The notes below the pieces were generated by a model that was not told where the DNA came from, did no database searches, and saw only the letters and a list, made by a program, of their open reading frames with translations. The position numbers were made by a program, and so were the translations under genes. From positions 2,232,001 to 2,296,000 of the forward strand of contig JAGTWJ010000002.1 in NCBI GenBank assembly GCA_020064725.1: DNA of 64,000 nucleotides, written 5' to 3'. The DNA comes from Drechslerella dactyloides (taxonomy: Eukaryota; Ascomycota; Orbiliomycetes; Orbiliales; Orbiliaceae). This document shows positions 1 through 12,290 of this stretch, in pieces. The stretch's first letter is position 1, and every line of letters begins with the position of its first letter.

Positions 1-3000
1 GCCAGCGGGAGGCCACTGGAGAGAACGCCGGAAGGAGAGATCGCGGGTGGTAATCTGGAAGTTTAGCCTGGCGGACGGGAGAGCAAGGCAGAGTAAGATC
101 TTAAGAAGGGCGGCGGGAGCCCAGGGGACGAACTTTCAGAGGGGGTGGAGGTGGAGGAGGGAGCAAAAGGCGGAGGGGGGAGGTTGAGCGTCGTCGGAGG
201 GATGGCGGACGCAGCACATGCGCACAGGGGGACTTCAGCCTTCTCAGACTGCGCTCCCCACGGAACCGCTACAGACTCTGCTGGACAAGGAAACGACACA
301 CGAAAGAACGACTCGCACGCTCAATTGATGCTGATGCATTTGCATCTTGGACCAGATGGACTGCAACTTTATCGTGCCCGTTGGTTGCTCCTGCTCGCAT
401 GCATCTCGTGGGAGTACATTCACGCCCGCCATGCTACACGCCCACCCTTCGGTATATCACCAACCCGTGGCGACAAGAATAGCGCCTCCAACGGACCCTT
501 CTCATAACCTCCTCCACTACGACCGTCATAGCAGGTATGGAATCTGTTGCATTGGAGGCGCCGGTACCCAGCTAACCGACATTGTCTAGCTACGAGCAGC
601 GAGCTCATTCATGCGCGAGGCGTTCCGGCGGAACTCGATGACGGAGCTTGAAGCTATGAGACGAGTCACCTGTCAAGCGCAGCTCCGTTGATGCAAGCCA
701 GTGGCACGCTAGAAGCTGGAGAAGCACAAAGCCCTCGAGCTACTTTTGCTAGCCTTCGTACGACGGAAGGGTCGTGAAAAAAAGCCACAGGTTACCACCC
801 ATCGGATGAAACGAGGTATGGCCTGATACGAGGCAGTGGATGGGCCGCGATATCGATAGCGCTAGCTGGGCTGCGGATGCGGATGCGGCACCACGATATG
901 AAACTGCACAGGCAGCCATCCGTCGACCGGGCAAGCGCACGGCTTCCCAAAAACAAGGCCGAGCGACAGTCCGACACACGCGTGTGCAAACTACGGCACA
1001 GAGATACCGTCGACGACATTGACACTCGACCCGGCAGTCGAGTATCTAAACATGGCCGGCCCCTCATGACTGGGATCTATGATTTGGATGCATGCACGCA
1101 TGCTCTCACTCACCCACACTCATGCATGCACGTCCACGAAGGAATGATTTAACGAAACCCGCCCCGCCCACGTCAAGCGAACGAGCCTCGAAATGAAATC
1201 CGGACAACGGGAGTGATTTTAACTCCCCTCCCGCACAGTTGCTTAATATCTTGAGATTGTATCGACGGGACGAACGCCCGCTGCCCGACGATCTGCCCGC
1301 TTTCATCCCGTGTCCACGTCGTCGCGTCCTGGACGGTTGTCTTTCTCGATCCTCTTCAGCTTCACGTATAACTGTCTGGCTTCCTGCATCCCGTTACGTT
1401 CTTTGTCTTCCACGCCGGCGGCAAATTCCCCTCACAAGTTGACTAGCATATCCTCCGTCTGTCGGTCTGGTGTGCTCGCCGGGAGCTCCGGTGGGCAAAA
1501 CACCAGAGGGGGTCCGTCTCCTGCGCCCAACAGGCCTAGACATCAACCCAGCTCAGCCCAGTTGGCCAAGCTGGCCACCCCCTCCTCCAACAGAAAGGAG
1601 GAAGAACGCCAGAAAAGAAGTGCCAGGTGATATCCCCAAATACGATCAACGGGCAAACCTGCCGGAAGAGATGCCGCTCTTACATGAAACGCGAGAACTG
1701 AACCTCTCGGCGTGTTCCCATACGGCTGGCCGCCTCCCATTGTGTAATATTCCGTGACTGTTCCGTACATGATATTTCCACATTCGCACGCATTCCTGGT
1801 CGTCTCACATATGCATTCTTTTCTCAGCCGAAGAAAAAAAAAGCGTGGGGACAGGAAGAGTCCAGCTCCCAACTCTCAGGATCTAGCTGGCAATCGAAAA
1901 CGCTCTGCAGGGATGTATGGCGAGCATAACGTTGTCAGCCAGGAGTCCCGCAACCGTCCCGCGAGTAGGATCCTGTTAACAGCTGTTGGCGATACCTCGC
2001 GCCGTTTAACTCCAGGTAATATTGATTCGGACCCAGGTCTAGAACAACTCGACGCACCAAAATGGCACACGGCTCGAAAGAGAGGAACTGGCCTGGTGCT
2101 CCTGAAGCATGCATCGTCGATCGAAGATGGGAGCATTGCATTGAGGAGAACGTGAAGCAGCAAGTGTGTTCAGCAGCCCAGCCGGAAATTCGGCTGGCGG
2201 CTTGAGCGTTGCAGCCGCTGACGTCATCGCGCCGCCCGACCTCGCCCAACACAACCTTCCTCCACAACCTTATTTCTCCCAGAACGAAAACTCTCGTGAA
2301 AGCGTCCACATGCATCCACATGACAATCCCATTAATCGACCATCCATTGGACCCGTTTCTATTTTCTGCTCGATCTTCATTACCCAGGGTTGCCGGTCGG
2401 TAAGATCTCCCTTCTCAGCTAGCTCTAGCCATATGTGCGATACTATTAAGACCCTGACTATAGCGTAAAGGTCGTCCTCCGTCCGCTATCGTGGCCTTGC
2501 CTCGTGCTACATCCCGAACCGAAGTGCCGGTAATATTGGTATCTGAATAAAAAATCACTGTAGCAGTCTAGATTTCGAGAGCGTATCGAATACGTAATAG
2601 TCACATCCGTAGATATAGCGTAATAAAATACTACTAGCTATCATATCATACAATTGCATCCGCTGCGTCTGCTCAACGAAACATCATGGCAATCGAAAGA
2701 ACGAACGAACGAGCGAGTGAATAATCAATTAATTCAGCCGACCTATCAAATCTATCCATGCATCGCCAGCAAGAGCGGAGTCCCCGAACAAATTTTTCGT
2801 ATAAGAGAAAAAAAAGAAGTCGAAAAAGAAAAACCACATCTCGTAAAAATAAAAATGGTATCGGATCAACTACATTTCAGAAGCGAAGAAAGAAAAAATG
2901 ATAAAAACGAAAGGACATCGTGATATCAACGTACGTCAAACGCACGTCAAAAAACTTCAGACGACACCGCGAGCAAAAACGCGCATGCGTGCTTCGTATC

Positions 3001-3014
3001 AGCTAGCTAACGTG
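1..3014. other. Intergenic / unassigned stretch
   Basis: I see no recognisable gene here. Open frames are short, overlap on both strands and have low-complexity composition. The first 300 bases read on the minus strand as a proline/serine-rich, pyrimidine-rich stretch that could be the leader of a gene running off the left edge; this cannot be tested from the window. Positions 1089-1096 and 1123-1130 are copies of TGCATGCA. The segment 2500-2900 is AT-rich and is the 3' flank of SWR1. Confidence 0.5.
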
Positions 3015-6000
3015 CTAACCAGGCTTCCCCTTGCTCTTCCGCTTCTTGTTCCGATCCGGAATCACCACCGGCGCATTCCGCAGCTCCCACTCCCAGAACC
3101 GCACCAGATAATCATCGACCGTCTTGACCTCCTCCTCGCCGTCCGCGTCCCCATCCGCCTCTTCAACCTCACCCTCCGCGACCACCACCACCGGCGTGCT
3201 CGCCTGCTCCGACGCGGCACCTCCCGCCCGCGGCGTATTCGCCTCCTCCATTTCAAAGTCCTCGCGATCAAGATTCTCCACGGCCTCCTTACTCGCCGCC
3301 TTCGCCGCCACAACGTCGTCCACATCCTCCACCTGCTCCAGCGCCCCCATGCTCCCGGCCAGGCCTCCACGCCCGCTACCGATCGTCTTGCCGCCGATGG
3401 ACTCCAGGCCGAACTTCTTCGCATCGTCGCCAAACAGGTCCGCCACCGTCAACCGGTTGAACTTGTCGACGGTGAACTCGCCCTCCTGGATCACCACGTC
3501 GTCCAGCATCTGCTTCTGACTCGACTTGCGCAGAATGTTCGACTCGATCGTGAACTCGCTCACGAACCGGTAAATGTGCACGTCGCGCGTCTGCCCGATC
3601 CGGTGACACCGGTCCTGGCACTGCTTGTCCATCGCCGGGTTCCAGTCCAGATCGTAAAAGATGACCGAGTCCGCGCCCGTCAAATTGAGGCCCAACCCGC
3701 CGCTACGGCTCGACAGGATGAACACGAGGATGCGGTTGTCATTGTTGAACCGCTCCGTGAGGATCTGCCGCTGCTCAACCTTCGTCGCGCCGTCGAGCCG
3801 CAGGTACCGGTGGCCGTGGATGTTGAGGAACTGCTCGAGAATATCCAGCACCTTCGTCATCTGCGTGAATATCAGCGCGCGGTGGCCACCGTCCTGCAGC
3901 TGTCGGAGGAGGCCGTCGAGCTTCTGCAGCTTGCCGCAGTCGTACTGCAGCAGCCGCTTGTCCGGGAACGCGATCGATAGACGGTTCCTCGCGCGGTGGA
4001 AGGGATCCTCCAGCTTGCGCGCCTTGACGAGCCGCACGACCTCCTGGCCCAGCGGCGTGGCTGTGACCCGCGGCATGTCCGACGCGACCACCGCGGGCGT
4101 CACGCAGCCGAATTTCTGGATGATGGTGTCAAACTCCGCCGCGCGCCGCGCGACCGTCGGCGTCATCTCCTCCAGCGCTGCCACGCGGTTCCACCACCAG
4201 TCCATCCGCTTCCGCCGCACCCTCGGCATCGGCGGCAGGAAGCTCGGCTGCGGGACCACGGCGCACGCTTCGCGCAGGTCGGCGCCGTACACCGGCCGCT
4301 TCCGGCACCGTAGTCCGTTGACATACGTCCACTGCTGCACCTTCTCCAGCCGCTGCATCTTCTCTACATTTGCCAGGTACGCGTTCATCCCCTTCACGGA
4401 TGTAAAGTCCGGCTGCATGTCCGCTACAATATCGCCGCGAAGCTCCGTCGCATACTCATCCATCGTCCGCTGCGCGATCAGTCGACAGATGCTGTCCGTC
4501 GATATCCGCGCCGCGTGCTCCGCTCCGACGATATTGAGGTTGAGTGTGCCCAGATCGATGGCGTCGAACGCCCCGTCCTGCAGCATCCGCCGCCGCACAA
4601 ACAGCTCGTTGATCTCAAACTCCGCCACCGCCGACCGCCGCATAGCAAACGATGTAACGATCGGCCGCGTCTCGAACAGGTCAGGGTGATTGCACACTTT
4701 CCGCAGCTGCATCAGACAGTTGATGATAGACAGGTAATTGCCCGTCGTCAGCGTCTCCCGCGTCTGCGCGCGCGACATAAAGTCATCGTAGAGGAACCGC
4801 TGCCGCTTCGACAGCCGGCACCACACGATGTGCTCGTGCTTCTCCGGCATCTGCTTCTCCACGTCCTTTTTGAGCCGTCGCAGCAGGAACGGGCGGAGGA
4901 TCGTATGCAGCTTCTTGATGCTGTCCCGTGACTCCTCGTCCATCCCTTCCCGACCGCCTTCGATCAGCTGGTCGACCGGCCGCGCGAACCAGTCCTGAAA
5001 CTCCTTGAGGTTCGTAAAACCCGCGGGCATGGCAGTAGACATGCTGCCGCCCGACGGCATGAGAAAGTACAGCAACGACCACAACTCGATGAGGTTGTTC
5101 TGTAGCGGCGTTCCCGTAAGCAGCAGTCGCGAGTGCGCTTTGAAGTTCAGCAGCGTCTGCCATCTCTGCGAGCGAAAGTTCTTGATATTGTGCGCCTCGT
5201 CGAGGATGAGGTAATGCCACGCCCGCCGCTTGAACGGCTGCGAGTCCTGCACGACAAGTTGGTAGGAGGTAATGCACACGTCCCACGCATCGTAGTTCAT
5301 CCACCCGCGGCGCTTCTCCTGCCGCTCCTCCCGGCTGCCGTAGTACGTCATGATCTTGAAGCCCGGCGCCCACTTTTTGAACTCCATCTCCCAGTTGAGG
5401 ATGACGCTGGTCGGCACGACAACGAGATGCGGGCCCCAGACTCCGCGCGCGGTGGCGAGGTGTGCGAGCAGTGCGATCGTCTGGATGGTCTTGCCGAGAC
5501 CCATCTCGTCGGCGAGGATGCCGTTCGTGCCGTTGTCATAGAGGTTGGCAAGCCAGTCGAGGCCGTGGTGCTGGTATTCTCGCAGCGAGCCGCGGAGCAA
5601 GCTGGATATCGGTGTTCGCGGGACGTCCTTGTGGTCAATCGCCAGCCCGACCGATGCTGGTGTCGTGACGCTACTAACTTCCGACACGCCAGTCTTCGCA
5701 ACGCTCGAATCATCGCTCGGGGCGTTGGGGGCATGGTGCTTGCCACTGTGGTCTTCCGCTTCCGCTTCAGCTTCTGTCTCGACGGGATGCACGCTGTCGA
5801 CTGTGTGTTCAGCCTCTGAGAATTCGTTCGCGGCGTCTTCCCCATCTTCAGTGTTGGCCACGGGCACCATATCGACCTCATCCAGATCTTCATCGTCATG
5901 GTCGTCGCCGGCCGAGCTGGATTGTTTCGTTGCGTCCGCGCCTTCTCGTCGCATCCGGTCGATTTCATCCTTCGAGAAGAAACCGAACAAACCGTCTTCG

Positions 6001-8114
6001 GCATCATCGCCGTCATCGTCATCGTCTTCGCCATCGTACTCTTCTTCCTCTCCTAGATCGCTGTCCGCCATCTCACTCTCCGAGGCGTCTTCTTCGCTAT
6101 CCATGGGGATATCCTCGTCGCTGTCTATCTCTTCAGCAGTGATTGCTTCTGCCGAATCGTCCGACCAGACGGCGGTCTCATCGGCAAGCGCTTCTCGCGC
6201 AGGGTCATCCTCGTCCATGGACAGGGATGCGTCCGTCCCTTCGCTCCCGGATAGGATTTCGCTATCGGCCTCCGCTAGGCCAGCGTACTTTCGCCGCAAC
6301 TCCTCCGGACTGAGCTTATCATCCGCATCCTCGGCGACTTCGTCTTCCTCGTCCTCCGACGACTCCAAGCCGGACATGTTGGACGCGTCGCCCGAGGATT
6401 CGCTTCTGCTTTCCACCTCGATGCCGACGTCGTCATCGCCAAACTCATCAGTCATGTTGTCAAGCAACTCTTCCTCCTCCTCCTCCAGGTCGTCCATGTC
6501 GACATCCTGTCCATGGTGGGTTTTGATACGCGCATCGAGTAGTTTGCTCGAATGCTGTAGCATCTGTTTCAGAGTCTCCCGTCCGGCGAGACGTGACGCC
6601 TCGATGTACTTTTCTCGACGGATGTCCTGGGCAGCCTAAACATATCGTAATGTTATCAACCCGCATGTAGATATAACTTTATCATGACAATGCATACCTT
6701 TTCCGTAAGCTTCAGCTTGACCTTGAACGAGGCGACGACCTCCCTGTACCGCTTCACCGACAGGTCGCGCTGCTCCGCTTCGATCTCCTCACGTGATTTC
6801 GGGCGCCGTTTCCGCGCCGCTTCAGCAGCATCCTTTGCAATCGCCTTGGCATCCTTAATGTGCTGCATGCGCTCTCTTTTCAGAAGCTTGCTGAAGCGGA
6901 CGGCGTGGTTGACGAGGTGGTCTCGATGGGCCCATTGCGGACGCAGTCGCTCCGGACCGGGCACGAGCTGGATGTTCGGCGGCTGGAGGTTCTCCGGCCG
7001 CAGTTGGCCCGCCTCGTACGCTTCCTCGAGTTTGACGCGCTTCGAGGCCTCTACGTCCGCGGCGTCCTGCATTTGCTTCAGGTAGTCGGGGTCGTTGTCC
7101 TCGGCTTCGAAGAACGCGCGAAGAGTGGCATGTTTGCGGGGTAGAGCCAGGTTTCCAGGGTTGCAGATGAGGGGAGGCTTGACCTTCCGGCTGAACTTGA
7201 GTCGCCACGATATCCTCTTAGAACTATCGTAGTCCTGCTCCGTCATGCCGTCGGATACGTCCTGCATCTCTGCATCCTCGTCGTCGTCGTCTTCGTCGGC
7301 TCGTCCGTCCGCGGTGGACATGCTGTGGCGGGCGCTGCGGCGCCTGGGTACCGACGACGTCGCGCTGCCGGCATGCTGGCCTTTTCTCGGTGTGGGTTTC
7401 TTCTGCGGTGAGGGTTTGGTGGGCGTGCGGGACTGGGCGCCGCGGCCGGTGTGTTTCGATTTCGCGGAGGTGGGACTACGTGAGGATGGCGTGGCGTGCT
7501 TCGCGTTGCCGCGCAGCTGGTGTCTCGAGGTGGGTGATTTCGCCGCCGAGGCCGGTGCGGTCTGCTGTTTCGATCGTGGCGACGTGCGGGTTCCCGTTCT
7601 GAATTGCTTCGTTTTCGAGCTCTTGGCGTCCGTGGCGGCGCTAGGAACGGCGGTCGTCGACGCAGCCCTCGTCCGCCGGCCGGCCTTCGCTGGCGTGACG
7701 GGAGTCGGCGGCGGAGGCATCGTCCGCATGGATCGCTTGCGGCCCGAGTCGTCGATGAAGCTCGAGGGGGTTTGCGCGGCGGCGGACTTCCATGGTGGCG
7801 ACGGCTGGCCGTTGAGCTTTCGTTTCTTAGACGGGTTCAGGAGCTGGACGACCTCGTTGTTCACCGTGGCGCTCGGCGAGAGGCTCTGGGCGGCCTCGGT
7901 GTCGACTTGGAGGGGCGGTTTGGACAATCTCGAGCTGCTCCTGGTCGCCGGCAAGTGGCCGTTTCCTGCAATATCGCACGGACATTGGTCAGCGGGGTCC
8001 GCAATGCTCACGAGGCGACGATACGATGGATTGAGAAGATCGAGGGAGGCGGTTGGAGCGCATACTGTCATTGTGGGAGGCGCCGGCGTCGGGTTTTGGG
8101 TCGTCCGGCGTCAT
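3015..8114 (-). CDS. SWR1: SWR1-type chromatin remodelling ATPase (Swi2/Snf2, INO80 family)
   Basis: Catalytic subunit of the SWR1 complex, which exchanges H2A for H2A.Z in nucleosomes. Three exons: 8012-8114, 6698-7965 and 3015-6635; introns 7966-8011 (46 bp, branch GCTGACC) and 6636-6697 (62 bp, phase 0). The product is 1663 aa, in the usual range. Seen in order: a basic Ser/Pro-rich N-terminus; an HSA-like helix, about residues 376-450, where actin-related proteins dock; a very acidic region, about 470-780; the Snf2 ATPase with P-loop DEMGLGKT near 835 and DEAH box (LILDEAHNIKN) near 935; a long insertion between the two ATPase lobes, typical of the INO80/SWR1 class; and helicase C with DRCHRIGQ near 1470. 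The C-terminal block with VIQEGEFT and LTVADLFG is characteristic of SWR1 rather than INO80. Start chosen at the first ATG in exon 1; the frame upstream has only a TTG. Confidence 0.95.
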
Positions 8115-8665
8115 AACAGAGTGGTTGACGCAAGGGTGGTCTCCGAGCTTGCCCCGTGCCAGACCACCCAAACTATCCGGCTGCGATGTGAGAATTCGAG
8201 ACGGCGAAGAGGAGGCGCTGGTCCGTCGAGCTAGCTGGTTCGCGGCGTGCAGGACCGCGTCGTTGGCGAGATATCATGGAAAACAGGCGATGAAGGGGGG
8301 TGGACAGGCGGATGGGCGAGGTTGAGTGTATTGGGTTTTTCTGAGGGGGCTTGCCGAGTGGAATAAAATTAACAGCAGCCTTTCGTTGGCCAGCTCCGCC
8401 GCCGTTTTTGGCGGCCCCGGCGGCTTGGCCCAACGACATCACCAGAAGAATATACCTCACCGCCCTCGCCATCAGCGTCGATATCGCTCTCGACAACGGT
8501 ACGTAGATACTTCAATTCCGCATCTCGGCTTCGCAAAGCTGTGCTGACATCGTCTTGTTATCTATCCAGGCACCATCGGCCCACCGTCTGTTTATGTGAC
8601 GACCGCTGCCGTCCCGCCGGACCCTCATTCCCCGCCGGCACCTCGCCTGAACCAGCCAGCCAGCC
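8115..8665. promoter_or_regulatory. Divergent promoter SWR1 / NDUFB8, with a leader intron
   Basis: The 551 bp between the two divergent start codons must hold both promoters. On the plus strand 8499-8569 looks like a 71 bp leader intron of the NDUFB8 gene: donor GTACGT, branch GCTGAC, acceptor CCAG. No TATA box is obvious. Confidence 0.6.
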
Positions 8666-9441
8666 ATGCTCCCCGTCCGATCCATTGCCCGCAGCACATC
8701 GCGACTGCGAGTCGTCCGACCGGCCCTCTCATCCATCCCGCGATGCTACGCCTCCACGACCGCCGCCCCGGCCAGTGCCCTACCCGGCCCTGCCCGCGTG
8801 CTGACGGGTAATCCCGACATCGACGACCCTGGACTGGTACAGCTCCATACCTCCAATTTATCCCGCCCTTGTCGCCAATATCTACGTCTATTGCACACAA
8901 AAGATGCTGACACGCGGATCTTCGGTGACGACAGAACGGCGGATACAGCGTCACGCAGCCGCCTCCCATGAAGGCGCAATTCCGGGACCCCTACGCGAAA
9001 TGGTGGGATCCGCAGGAGCGGCGGAACTTTGGCGAGCCGGTATGCCCAACCTCAAACCCGACAATCACCCTCCAATTGCAACAAATCGGTCAGGACATAT
9101 GCTAAAGAGGGAGTGACGGACGATATATGTGTATAGATCCACGAAGATAACGACGTCCTCGGCATATTCTCGCTGTGGGAATACACCGCCGCCACACCAA
9201 AGCAGGCTGCCATCTCCTGCGCCAGCTTCATCGCGCTGGGTCTCAGCATTTGCGGCGTCGTATACTACACGTACCCTGACAAACCGGCGGTGCCGCGCGA
9301 ATTCCCGGACAACGGGCTGGAGAAGTCGCTCGGAGGGAAGGGCGCCTGGTTGGTACGTACACCCATACACCCCGCCACCTATCAATACCGAGAAAACCCA
9401 ATTGACTTTTTGAACAGGCGAAACCGGAGGGCAGTTATTGA
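8666..9441 (+). CDS. Mitochondrial complex I subunit, NDUFB8/ASHI family
   Basis: Accessory subunit of NADH:ubiquinone oxidoreductase in the inner mitochondrial membrane. Four exons: 8666-8836, 8935-9039, 9137-9352 and 9418-9441, all phase 0, giving 171 aa, close to the fungal family length. The N-terminus is rich in Arg and Ser without acidic residues, as expected of a mitochondrial presequence. The family core lies about residues 58-100, with QPPPMKAQFRDPY, WWDPQERRNFGEP and HEDNDVLGIFS. One membrane helix follows near 115-132 (ISCASFIALGLSICGVVYY), then a short hydrophilic tail. The last coding exon is only 24 nt. Transcribed divergently from SWR1 and converging on the IF1 gene. Confidence 0.92.
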
Positions 9442-9980
9442 ATTGTGTATCATAAAGACTAGCGATTTTGTTAAACCTTTTGTTCATGTTCCGTTTCTAT
9501 TTTTACAGTGCTGTGGGCAGTAGCTGTCGGGCGGGTAAGGACGGCAGTGACGTGTGGATGGGTGAATGCAATCGCAGTGCATGTCTGTATATACTCGATC
9601 TATAATGCGGCACGAAGTTCCGTTCCTGCATCGAATACATATTCGCCACGCATGCGAGGCACAAGATATAGTATAATATGATATAATATTCCCAGTGGAG
9701 ATTATACATTTGCCTTCATTCTCATTCCCCTACCTCCAACCACAATATACTACATATACCCAGTCTCGACCACCGACCGCCCTCCTGCAATTTTTATACA
9801 CGAAGATGCGCGACATCCCCCTTCGGCAAAAGTTACACCTTTTCCAAGAAAAAAAAAACGACATCGATATCGATATCAAGCAGATAAGAAAGCCGCTGAA
9901 CGGGTCAAAAAGAAGATTATCCACCGAATCCGCCACCCAACCTACCCAGCTAGAGCTAGAATTCTAGGCAAAGCTGTACT
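9442..9980. other. Convergent 3' region between NDUFB8 and IF1 genes
   Basis: About 540 bp that must contain the 3' UTRs and polyadenylation sites of both genes. It is AT-rich at 9660-9870 and contains no open frame of interest. Confidence 0.6.
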
Positions 9981-10699
9981 CTAGTTGTGCTCGCCGCCAG
10001 CTTCCTTCTCCAATTCCTTGCTGTATCCCCGAAAGAAGAAAACAATCATGATTGTCAGCTTCCCCGCACGAATAATGACACAGCGCGCAGCGCGAATATG
10101 CGGTGTCGTGGATGTAAGTGCGGGGTTGTTGGAAATGGTATCGAAAAAAATCGACCATCGGGGAGAGAAGGGATGGAGACGGAATCACGGAAGGGGCGGG
10201 GAGGGGGGGAGAGTAGGAAAGGGAGGAGGGGTGGCCGCACATGTCCTCCTCGAGCGAGTCGAGGTGCTTTCGCTGCTCGGCCAGCTTCTCGCGGAGCTTG
10301 GTGATGCGCTCCTTTTCGCGCTGCTTGACGTAGTAGTCTTCCGCGGCCTTTTCGCGGCGCGTGAAGGAGTCTCTGTGGCGTCGTCGTTTCGTTGTTAGAC
10401 ACACGAAATTTTTTCTCCCGAGCGTGGAAAAGTCACGATTAGCTTACCCGGCGGCATCGCCTGCAGTCCGGTCGATACTGTCAGCCATCTATCACATACT
10501 GTGTGCCGGAAGGGAAGGGGGGCTCAAGTCAAGTGAGGGGAATCATTGGGGGTGGGCGGGTACCTCCGGCCCGCATGCTGCCAGTGTCGCCTTCGGAGTA
10601 TCCTCGGTTCATGATGAGGGGTGTAACGGCAGGACGGAACGCCGAGGATCGGGTGGGCAGCCGGGCGATAGTCCTGCTAAGAGCAATTCGTAGAGTCAT
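9981..10699 (-). CDS. INH1: Mitochondrial F1F0-ATPase inhibitor IF1
   Basis: Small mitochondrial protein that blocks ATP hydrolysis by the F1 sector when the proton gradient collapses. Four exons: 10564-10699, 10448-10460 (13 nt), 10241-10372 and 9981-10020, giving 106 aa. The first 34 residues look like an Arg/Ser-rich presequence. The inhibitory core GDSFTRREKAAEDYYVKQ is present, followed by a predicted coiled coil (REKERITKLREKLAEQRKHLDSLEEDIKELEKE). The 13 nt exon supplies the conserved Gly-Ala-Ala-Gly just before the inhibitory core; skipping it breaks the frame. The last intron (10021-10240, 220 bp) is long for this genome; without it the frame continues into unrelated low-complexity sequence. 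Converges on the complex I gene, so two respiratory genes are neighbours. Confidence 0.93.
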
Positions 10700-12290
10700 C
10701 TTGGTGCAATTGGATGTTGATTGTAGTGCAGTGTCGATTGGATTGAATGTGGGGGAGAAAGAGCGGTTGACCGAATGCAATATATACGACGTGGGTGGTG
10801 GGCGGGAAGAAATCGATAGACGGAGACGACGTCAGACGAGGTTTGCGTGTTGCAATCCCCGCGGTGGCAACGCACGGCCGGCGACATGATAACGCCACTT
10901 TCGAGGTCACGCCTCGCTTTTTTTTTCTCGTCGAATCCGTTACCCCGGTGGACGCACCCTCGATGGGAAAACGGCCATGCATATGCGCGTATACGGTCAT
11001 AAGGCTTCGATACGGTCCTACTCCGACCTTATAGGCGAAGGCAGAACCCTGTATCGACGCCATAGACGTCATTGACCCCACATTATAATGCATTATATGG
11101 TTGTCTAGACGTTGGATTTATCATGTTCTCTTCATATCGGTATCTCCCGGGTTTTTAATGCAGAAGTGGATATGAGAACCAGTCTCTTTTATACGGAATC
11201 GCCTATCCGGAGTGATTGTCTAGCCTTGCACTTAGCTTTCCATCGAGCTTCCAGGTTTCAGATGAAACTAGTCAATTTGTCTGACTTCTAAACACTCCAC
11301 GGATCCGGCCGGTGGCCACTTGGCGTGGGGAATTGAGAAAGATCTAGGTACCGGTATTTTTTTTTTTATAGCAGATATGAACGGAATACTAGCAGGCGGA
11401 TATGCACAATCTATTTATAAATATTGATCACCAGCGGCCGCATTGCAATCGGAGCTTGTTAGTTGGGAGAGACTGCTTCAAAGCAGCATAACGTTATAAC
11501 TCGAAGACACAAATCACTCGGATTGAATTATTGCTAAAACGAATTAATTCTGGATATCTCGGGCAATCTGAGCTGGGAGCGGAACCAGATATTTGCGTAT
11601 ACTAGACAGGATAGGGACTCGAACTGTCATCTCAGCTCATAATGTATATTAATAGGATATCCAATTGGTGCATAGATATAGGATATATCCACGCACTTGG
11701 TACCAGGCACTTGCTCCGGGCTAACTGGGGTTGAATTCCAAGATGTTTAAGCTAAGACAAGATGAATAGCGGGATATATATAGTCTCGGCCTATAAATAA
11801 GCCTAACGCTGTTCATCAATCCCGGTAATAAAATGTGAATGTGGAGTAATTTAATGCATTTGTCTTAGCCCTGTGTGACCATTCGGAATTTCTACAAAAG
11901 CTGCTCGGTGAGATCTAGTATCGGGGCCAGCAAAGATTCAAAAAAGTTGCACCATGATTAGGATTAACGGCTTCATCCGTCGGGGCCGAGATACGAGCTT
12001 GCGTACGCATAAATTTAACTATTTAATTACTCGATCGTTTAAACCCTCGAGCTGAAGACGGGGCTGGTCTGGAACCAATATTATACGACGGCTTCTCGAT
12101 CGAGCTGACTAATCGGTAACATAAACGAAGTGCTTCGCCCACTTGCAATTAATTGTGAAATTTGAGTCCCGATTTAGACCCGACTCTTCAAAATGAACAT
12201 CGCGATATCGAGCGGCGAGGCTAAATTGAAGGAGAACGTTCAAACTCAAAGCCTTTGAGTTAGAGGTGAATTTCCAGTCACGGACGCTGT
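10700..12290. other. AT-rich intergenic segment
   Basis: No gene recognised. About 11,090-12,250 is clearly more AT-rich than its surroundings and lacks open frames above 60 codons. No terminal repeats, transposase or reverse-transcriptase remnants were recognised. It may be an old mobile-element relic, but nothing seen proves that. Confidence 0.45.

Noticed and set aside
3062..6639. Many long antisense frames opposite SWR1
   Set aside because: They are Ser/Arg/Pro-rich shadows of the GC-rich, acidic-residue-rich SWR1 coding strand.
11590..11630. GTTCGAGTCCC on the minus strand, resembling a T arm
   Set aside because: No pairing T stem, acceptor stem or anticodon arm could be found at the right distances.
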